DNA of 32,300 nt from positions 1-32,300 of the forward strand of contig JAPLZR010000119.1 of the NCBI GenBank assembly GCA_026394935.1. The letters run 5' to 3'. A program made the position numbers and the translations under genes. Shown in pieces: positions 29,025 to 32,300 of this stretch. The stretch is from Candidatus Woesearchaeota archaeon (GTDB taxonomy: Archaea; Nanobdellota; Nanobdellia; Woesearchaeales; ARS49). The notes below the pieces were generated by a model. It saw only the letters and a list, made by a program, of their open reading frames with translations, did not search any database and had not been told where the DNA came from. The first letter of the stretch is position 1; every line of letters begins with the position of its first letter.

Positions 29025-30254
29025 ATGATGAAAAGAGGAAAATTGATAACATTCAAGTACGACAACTGTTTAATACCGAAAAACAAGATATTCTCAACAG
29101 AAAAAAAACTCATACCGGAAATAAAAAAACTGGAAAACTACGAATGCGTAAAACTGCCGGATGAAAACAAAATTCTCCATGTAGTGGAAGCAGCAATAGC
29201 AATGAAAAAGAAATTACGCCCACAATTAATCGTTGTAACAGGAATAGGCGGAAGCAACCTCGGAACAATGGCAGTACAAGAAGCACTGCTCGGAAAACAC
29301 GCACCAATACTATACGCAGACACAGTAGACCCAGATGCCTTACAATATATAATGGAAGCAATGCAAAACGTATTACGACAAGGACAACAAGTCATTCTAA
29401 ACGTAGTCAGCAAAAGCGGAACGACAACAGAAACCATAGCAAACTTTGAAGTCTTATTGAATGTTCTCAAAAGACACAGAAAAGACGCAGAAAAATACGT
29501 AGTAGCCACAACAGACAAAGACAGCAAACTATGGCAGTTAGCAGTAAAAAACAATTTCTCAGTACTAGAAATACCAAAAAACGTGGGAGGAAGGTACAGC
29601 ATATTCACGCCAGCAGGACTATTCCCACTAGGAATGCTAGGAATCGACCTGAAAGAACTATTGGGCGGAGCAGCACAAATGAAACAAGACTGCCTAGCAC
29701 TAAAAAATAACCCAGCAGCAATAGGAGCAAGCATATTGTATCTCCAAAACAGAAACATCTACGACAGCTTCTACTTCGCAACAGAACTCGAAAGTTTAGG
29801 AAAATGGCACAGACAATTACTAGCAGAAAGCACAGGCAAAACAAACAAAGCAATAACACCAACAGTAAGCATAGGAAGCACAGACCTCCACAGCGTAGCA
29901 CAATTATACTTAGGAGGACCGCAAGACAAGTTCACAAACTTCGTCACAACACACTTCAACAACACAATAAAAGTACCGTATTACCCAGAATACAACTCAC
30001 TCGTCGAAAACCTGCAAAAAAAAGAACTCAACCACATAATGCACGCAATACTACAAGGAGTAAAAAAAGCATACAAAAAAGGAAAAAGACCATACACAGA
30101 AACACACATCGCCAAGAACGCAGGAGCAATAGGCGCATACATGCAACTAAAAATGATGGAAACAATATTACTGGCAAAACTACTCAAAGTAAACCCGTTC
30201 GACCAGCCCGCAGTAGAAATGTACAAGAAAGAAACGAAAAGATATTTGCATTAA
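29025..30254 (+). CDS. pgi: Glucose-6-phosphate isomerase, PGI family
   Basis: It interconverts glucose 6-phosphate and fructose 6-phosphate. The sugar-phosphate loop VSKSGTTTET, GIGGSNLG at the substrate side, NVGGRYSIFTPAGLFPLGML (PGI signature region) and the C-terminal NPFDQPAVEMYKK with the catalytic Lys region are all present, so it belongs to the PGI superfamily rather than the cupin-type archaeal PGI. At 409 aa it is a short form. The start is either ATG 29025 or 29028. It overlaps the end of the converging S-layer-like gene by 4 nt. Codon use is strongly A-ending (AGA, GCA, ACA), like its plus-strand neighbours. Confidence 0.92.
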   Translation: MMKRGKLITFKYDNCLIPKNKIFSTEKKLIPEIKKLENYECVKLPDENKILHVVEAAIAMKKKLRPQLIVVTGIGGSNLGTMAVQEALLGKHAPILYADTVDPDALQYIMEAMQNVLRQGQQVILNVVSKSGTTTETIANFEVLLNVLKRHRKDAEKYVVATTDKDSKLWQLAVKNNFSVLEIPKNVGGRYSIFTPAGLFPLGMLGIDLKELLGGAAQMKQDCLALKNNPAAIGASILYLQNRNIYDSFYFATELESLGKWHRQLLAESTGKTNKAITPTVSIGSTDLHSVAQLYLGGPQDKFTNFVTTHFNNTIKVPYYPEYNSLVENLQKKELNHIMHAILQGVKKAYKKGKRPYTETHIAKNAGAIGAYMQLKMMETILLAKLLKVNPFDQPAVEMYKKETKRYLH

Positions 30255-30982
30255 GAAAACAAGCCGACAAACCAAGACCACAAACCAGCCCAAAAACCTT
30301 TCTGCTTCGGCAACTCTTCCAACGGCTCATACGGCCCAACACTCTGCTTCGGTTTTGAAACGTTCGACACGTTCAAAGGCACTGAAACAGTCACATTCTT
30401 AGGAACATAAGAAACATTTGAAACAGTTTTATTAACTGGCTGATTAACAACAGACTGATTCTTTTTTTCATAATACCTAGGAACAGAACCCGAATTAGAA
30501 TTAACCACGAACTCCTTCGAATTAACGATTTTCAAGTTAGAATTAGCCAAAAACTTCGCAGCAGCATTACGGTCCTTCTCGCTAAGACCAGTAACGAGCA
30601 ACTGCACTTTTCCATTGTTCTCAAACAACTTAATGTAGCCAACACTCCCTGCCAAATCCTTATAACATGGCTCAGGACCAGCCATCAACTGGTAAGCAGC
30701 ACGATTATCACAAGGACTGCCAACAACAATAGCGTTCTTTGAAGAAACATCAGCAATCTCAGTATCCAATTTAGAAGTCCCAACTTCAGTAGTCACATTC
30801 TCAAACCTGGCAAGACTTGACGAAATAATCGTAGCAGAAACAACATCCAAAGCAGGAGATTCCTCGCCAATAACATAAAGAGCGCTGAATTTACCATCCT
30901 TCACAAAAAAAGAAGGCCAGTCAGAAATTGTAACTGCAGAAACAACCGGAATCAGAATCAACAACAACAGCCAAACTTTCAT
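30251..30982 (-). CDS. S-layer-domain-like secreted protein
   Basis: 243 aa with a signal peptide (VWLLLLILIPVVSA). Residues 18-60 (ISDWPSFFVKDGKFSALYVI, then SPALDVVSATIISSSL) resemble the N-terminal module of archaeal S-layer proteins (yP..Fv.dG...n..iVvG..A...Dv..A..ia..l). AIVVGSPCDN is the second strand-turn of that module. Residues 185-215 carry several N-glycosylation sequons (NKT, NVS, NVT). The C-terminus GFWAGLWSWFVGLFS is amphipathic-hydrophobic and may hold the protein to the membrane. The TATA box 31005-31010 gives a leaderless start at ATG 30982. Confidence 0.8.
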   Translation of the reverse strand: MKVWLLLLILIPVVSAVTISDWPSFFVKDGKFSALYVIGEESPALDVVSATIISSSLARFENVTTEVGTSKLDTEIADVSSKNAIVVGSPCDNRAAYQLMAGPEPCYKDLAGSVGYIKLFENNGKVQLLVTGLSEKDRNAAAKFLANSNLKIVNSKEFVVNSNSGSVPRYYEKKNQSVVNQPVNKTVSNVSYVPKNVTVSVPLNVSNVSKPKQSVGPYEPLEELPKQKGFWAGLWSWFVGLFS

Positions 30983-31004
30983 AACTTCAAGATGAACAAT
31001 TACT

Positions 31005-31010
31005 TATTTA
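31005..31010. promoter_or_regulatory. Symmetric TATA box shared by two divergent leaderless genes
   Basis: TTTAAA is its own reverse complement. Its centre (31007.5) is 25.5 nt from ATG 30982 on the minus strand and 27.5 nt from ATG 31035 on the plus strand. No other TATA-like box lies at a suitable distance from either gene in the 52-nt gap. Confidence 0.55.
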
Positions 31011-31034
31011 AAGATTATTATTTGAAATAGCGTT

Positions 31035-31640
31035 ATGAAACAGATAATACTCTTATTGCTGCTAATCAGCTGTGCATACGACCCGACAGCAGCACGCTAT
31101 ATAGTAGACGGAGACACGTTTGCTCTCAACAACGGCGATATCGTAAGACTGCAAGGGATTGACACGCCAGAACAAGGAGACATAAATTACGACAAAACAG
31201 CATACGAACTGCAAAACAAACTGATAGGCAAAAAACTAAGCTTTGAAGGCACAACAGATGACTTTTACGGCAGAAAAGTAAGATTCGTGTTTGCAGACGG
31301 AAATAATGTTAACATTGAAATGGTACGCGAAGGATTGGCAATAGCATTCATGCACAAAGGAACAAAATACGAACAGCAAATAGAACTCGCACAACACGAA
31401 GCAAGAATACAAAAAATAGGAATGTGGAAGGTAGATGATGCGAGTTACAAAAGACTAAGCCATAGGTGCCTGGAACTCGGGTGTCCAACAGGAACAATAG
31501 CAGTGGCAAGTAAACAAGGAGAAGCATTCTACAACTGCGCATGCAGTGCAACAAACCTGATAAGCAAAGAGAATATTGAATGCTTCACAACAATAGAAGA
31601 CGCAATAGCGCAAAGATTAAGAGAAGCAAGAAAGTGCTAA
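31035..31640 (+). CDS. Secreted thermonuclease (SNase family) with Cys-rich C-terminal extension
   Basis: 201 aa. A signal sequence ends LLLIS-Cys13, a lipobox-like site, so it is likely a surface lipoprotein. The SNase fold has R38 (IVRLQGIDTPEQG), D43, T44, E46, and R80 (FYGRKVRF), matching catalytic Arg35, Asp40, Glu43 and Arg87 of the staphylococcal enzyme. It degrades DNA and RNA using Ca2+. After residue 135 an extension contains HRCLELGCP, YNCACSATN and IECFTTIEDAIAQRLREARKC, similar to the Ada-like Cys domain that often follows SNases. The end overlaps the next gene's stop by 4 nt. Confidence 0.9.
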   Translation: MKQIILLLLLISCAYDPTAARYIVDGDTFALNNGDIVRLQGIDTPEQGDINYDKTAYELQNKLIGKKLSFEGTTDDFYGRKVRFVFADGNNVNIEMVREGLAIAFMHKGTKYEQQIELAQHEARIQKIGMWKVDDASYKRLSHRCLELGCPTGTIAVASKQGEAFYNCACSATNLISKENIECFTTIEDAIAQRLREARKC

Positions 31641-31999
31641 TAATTAAGACTCGTTGAACCAACAACACAACAATACTTCTTCAACTTTTCATCAAAAATA
31701 CACGGGTCAACACTCCTATCAGCCTGCTGCTTGTTAAAACTGCAATCCAACTTATCCTTATTTGAGTAAATATAGTCAGACAAACGCTGGTTTCTCACAG
31801 CCTCACCATACTTAACCCCTCCTACAGAAGAAGGACTCTCATACATGGCCTTTTTCATACCGCCGCCATACAGCTTTGAAGCATAACCATAACCGTAGGA
31901 CCTGTAAGCACCTGCACCAGTAATAGAATCTATATACATAACTGCAAATACTGAAAATGCAACAATTCCAAAAATAGCTATAATGGCAGCTTTCGTCAT
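31637..31999 (-). CDS. Small secreted or membrane-anchored protein, Gly/Tyr-rich
   Basis: 120 aa. The N-terminus is a hydrophobic segment (KAAIIAIFGIVAFSVFAVMY), probably a signal-anchor. A Gly-Ala-Tyr-rich stretch follows (YRSYGYGYASKLYGGG), then a charged region and four Cys near the end (DCSFN, PCIFDE, YCCVV). No family recognised. Small Cys-containing exported proteins recur in this window. A TATA box (TTTATATA on the minus strand, 32029-32036) lies 30-37 nt upstream of ATG 31999. Confidence 0.65.
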   Translation of the reverse strand: MTKAAIIAIFGIVAFSVFAVMYIDSITGAGAYRSYGYGYASKLYGGGMKKAMYESPSSVGGVKYGEAVRNQRLSDYIYSNKDKLDCSFNKQQADRSVDPCIFDEKLKKYCCVVGSTSLNY

Positions 32000-32028
32000 C
32001 TCTTTTCAAGATTTCAATAGTATCAGTG

Positions 32029-32036
32029 TATATAAA
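32029..32036 (-). promoter_or_regulatory. TATA box of the Gly/Tyr-rich protein gene
   Basis: TTTATATA read on the minus strand is centred at 32032.5, which predicts RNA starting near 32005, about 6 nt before ATG 31999. Confidence 0.5.
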
Positions 32037-32072
32037 TGTTTGGAACGGTTGTTTAGGCTTCGCAATTATTTC

Positions 32073-32099
32073 AGGGGGCACTCAATCGCCGTGCCCCCT
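32073..32099 (-). terminator. GC-rich hairpin downstream of tRNA-Leu
   Basis: AGGGGGCAC (32073-32081) pairs with GTGCCCCCT (32091-32099), 9 bp with a 9-nt loop. It starts 19 nt after the tRNA 3' end on the minus strand. It may end the tRNA transcript or protect its trailer, but no T tract follows, so a small structured RNA is another option. Confidence 0.4.
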
Positions 32100-32117
32100 T
32101 AAACCCCTGGCGAATCA

Positions 32118-32249
32118 TGCAGAGGGCAGGATTTGAACCTGCGAACTCACTAAGAGACAAGCTGTTCCGAGCGATGCGAGGAACTTTCGACAAAGCCCCT
32201 TTGTCGCTACCTGAAGCTTGCGCCTTTGACCAAGCTTGGCTACCTCTGC
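32118..32249 (-). tRNA. tRNA-Leu (CAG) with a 46-nt intron at 37/38
   Basis: Acceptor GCAGAGG (32243-32249) pairs with CCTCTGC (32119-32125). The D-arm is GCC/GGC, and the anticodon stem is CAAGC/GCTTG with loop TT-CAG-G, then the intron (32164-32209), then A38. The variable arm CTC-loop-GAG is class II, the T-arm GCAGG/CCTGC with TTCAAAT is perfect, and the discriminator is A (32118). No CCA is encoded. The intron contains CGACAAAG-GGG-CTTTGTCG (8-bp hairpin) and GTTCC/GGAAC, and its junctions fit a bulge-helix-bulge processed by archaeal tRNA endonuclease. Mature length is 86 nt. It decodes CUG. Confidence 0.93.
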
Positions 32250-32272
32250 GCACTAAACCGGTCTTCACCAGC

Positions 32273-32280
32273 ATATAAAA
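32273..32280 (-). promoter_or_regulatory. TATA box of tRNA-Leu
   Basis: TTTTATAT read on the minus strand is centred 27 nt before the tRNA 5' end at 32249, so the transcript probably starts at or very near the mature end. Confidence 0.55.
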
Positions 32281-32300
32281 ACCTTTTTAAATACAGAACA

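Noticed and set aside
32286..32293. TTTAAATA at the right edge as promoter of a plus-strand gene
   Set aside because: Plausible by position, but the start codon would be beyond the window, so it cannot be supported.

Overview
This window looks like part of a DPANN-type archaeal genome, Woesearchaeota/Pacearchaeota-like by gene content; that placement is an inference. Archaeal marks are an archaeal/eukaryotic-style IleRS, an archaeal ATP-dependent DNA ligase, archaeal-type PurO, an S-layer-like protein, a PEF-type C-terminal sorting signal, a tRNA-Leu(CAG) with an intron at 37/38, and promoters with a TATA box (often TTTAAAAA or TTTATATA). For many genes the TATA centre lies about 26-28 nt before the start codon, so those messages are probably leaderless. 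A second class (pyrEF-pur operon, several secreted or membrane proteins) has a roughly 20-nt leader with a GGAGGTG/GAGGTGA-like ribosome binding site.

Layout. 1-3662 (minus): a secreted beta-propeller-like protein running off the window and ileS, each cut by an in-frame TAA. 3699-7405: a Pro/Ala-tailed membrane protein, a 50-aa zinc mini-protein, an adenylate-kinase-like protein lacking a core segment, and hypotheticals. 6521-10396: a DUF483-like protein translationally coupled to DNA ligase, an unknown protein and a VRR-NUC-type nuclease. 10386-12972: small accessory genes including a DUF4258/YgiT-AbrB toxin-antitoxin pair, an EF-hand membrane protein, an RHH regulator under a 30-bp palindrome, and a PBECR-like/DUF2283 pair. 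13044-21943 (minus): a tight operon pyrEF-purL-purQ-purM-purN-purO supplying steps of purine and pyrimidine synthesis. 22053-25060: a cysteine-rich surface locus made of a decayed paralogue, a membrane-anchored six-Cys coiled-coil protein, a 591-aa secreted protein with duplicated six-Cys domains around four VCC repeats, and two tiny membrane proteins. 25248-25907: a PIN/RHH pair arranged tail to tail. 26004-32000: a wHTH-Nudix fusion, small membrane proteins, a TolB-like propeller with an in-frame TGA, phosphoglucose isomerase, an S-layer-like protein and a secreted thermonuclease. 32118-32249: tRNA-Leu.

The points that most deserve a second look are: three single-codon in-frame stops (two of them exactly where a conserved Tyr or Trp is expected), the cysteine-rich locus with its relic paralogue, the palindromic operators lying between TATA box and start codon, one symmetric TATA box placed to serve two divergent leaderless genes, and an adenylate kinase missing a central strand. 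No CRISPR array, IS element or rRNA was seen.
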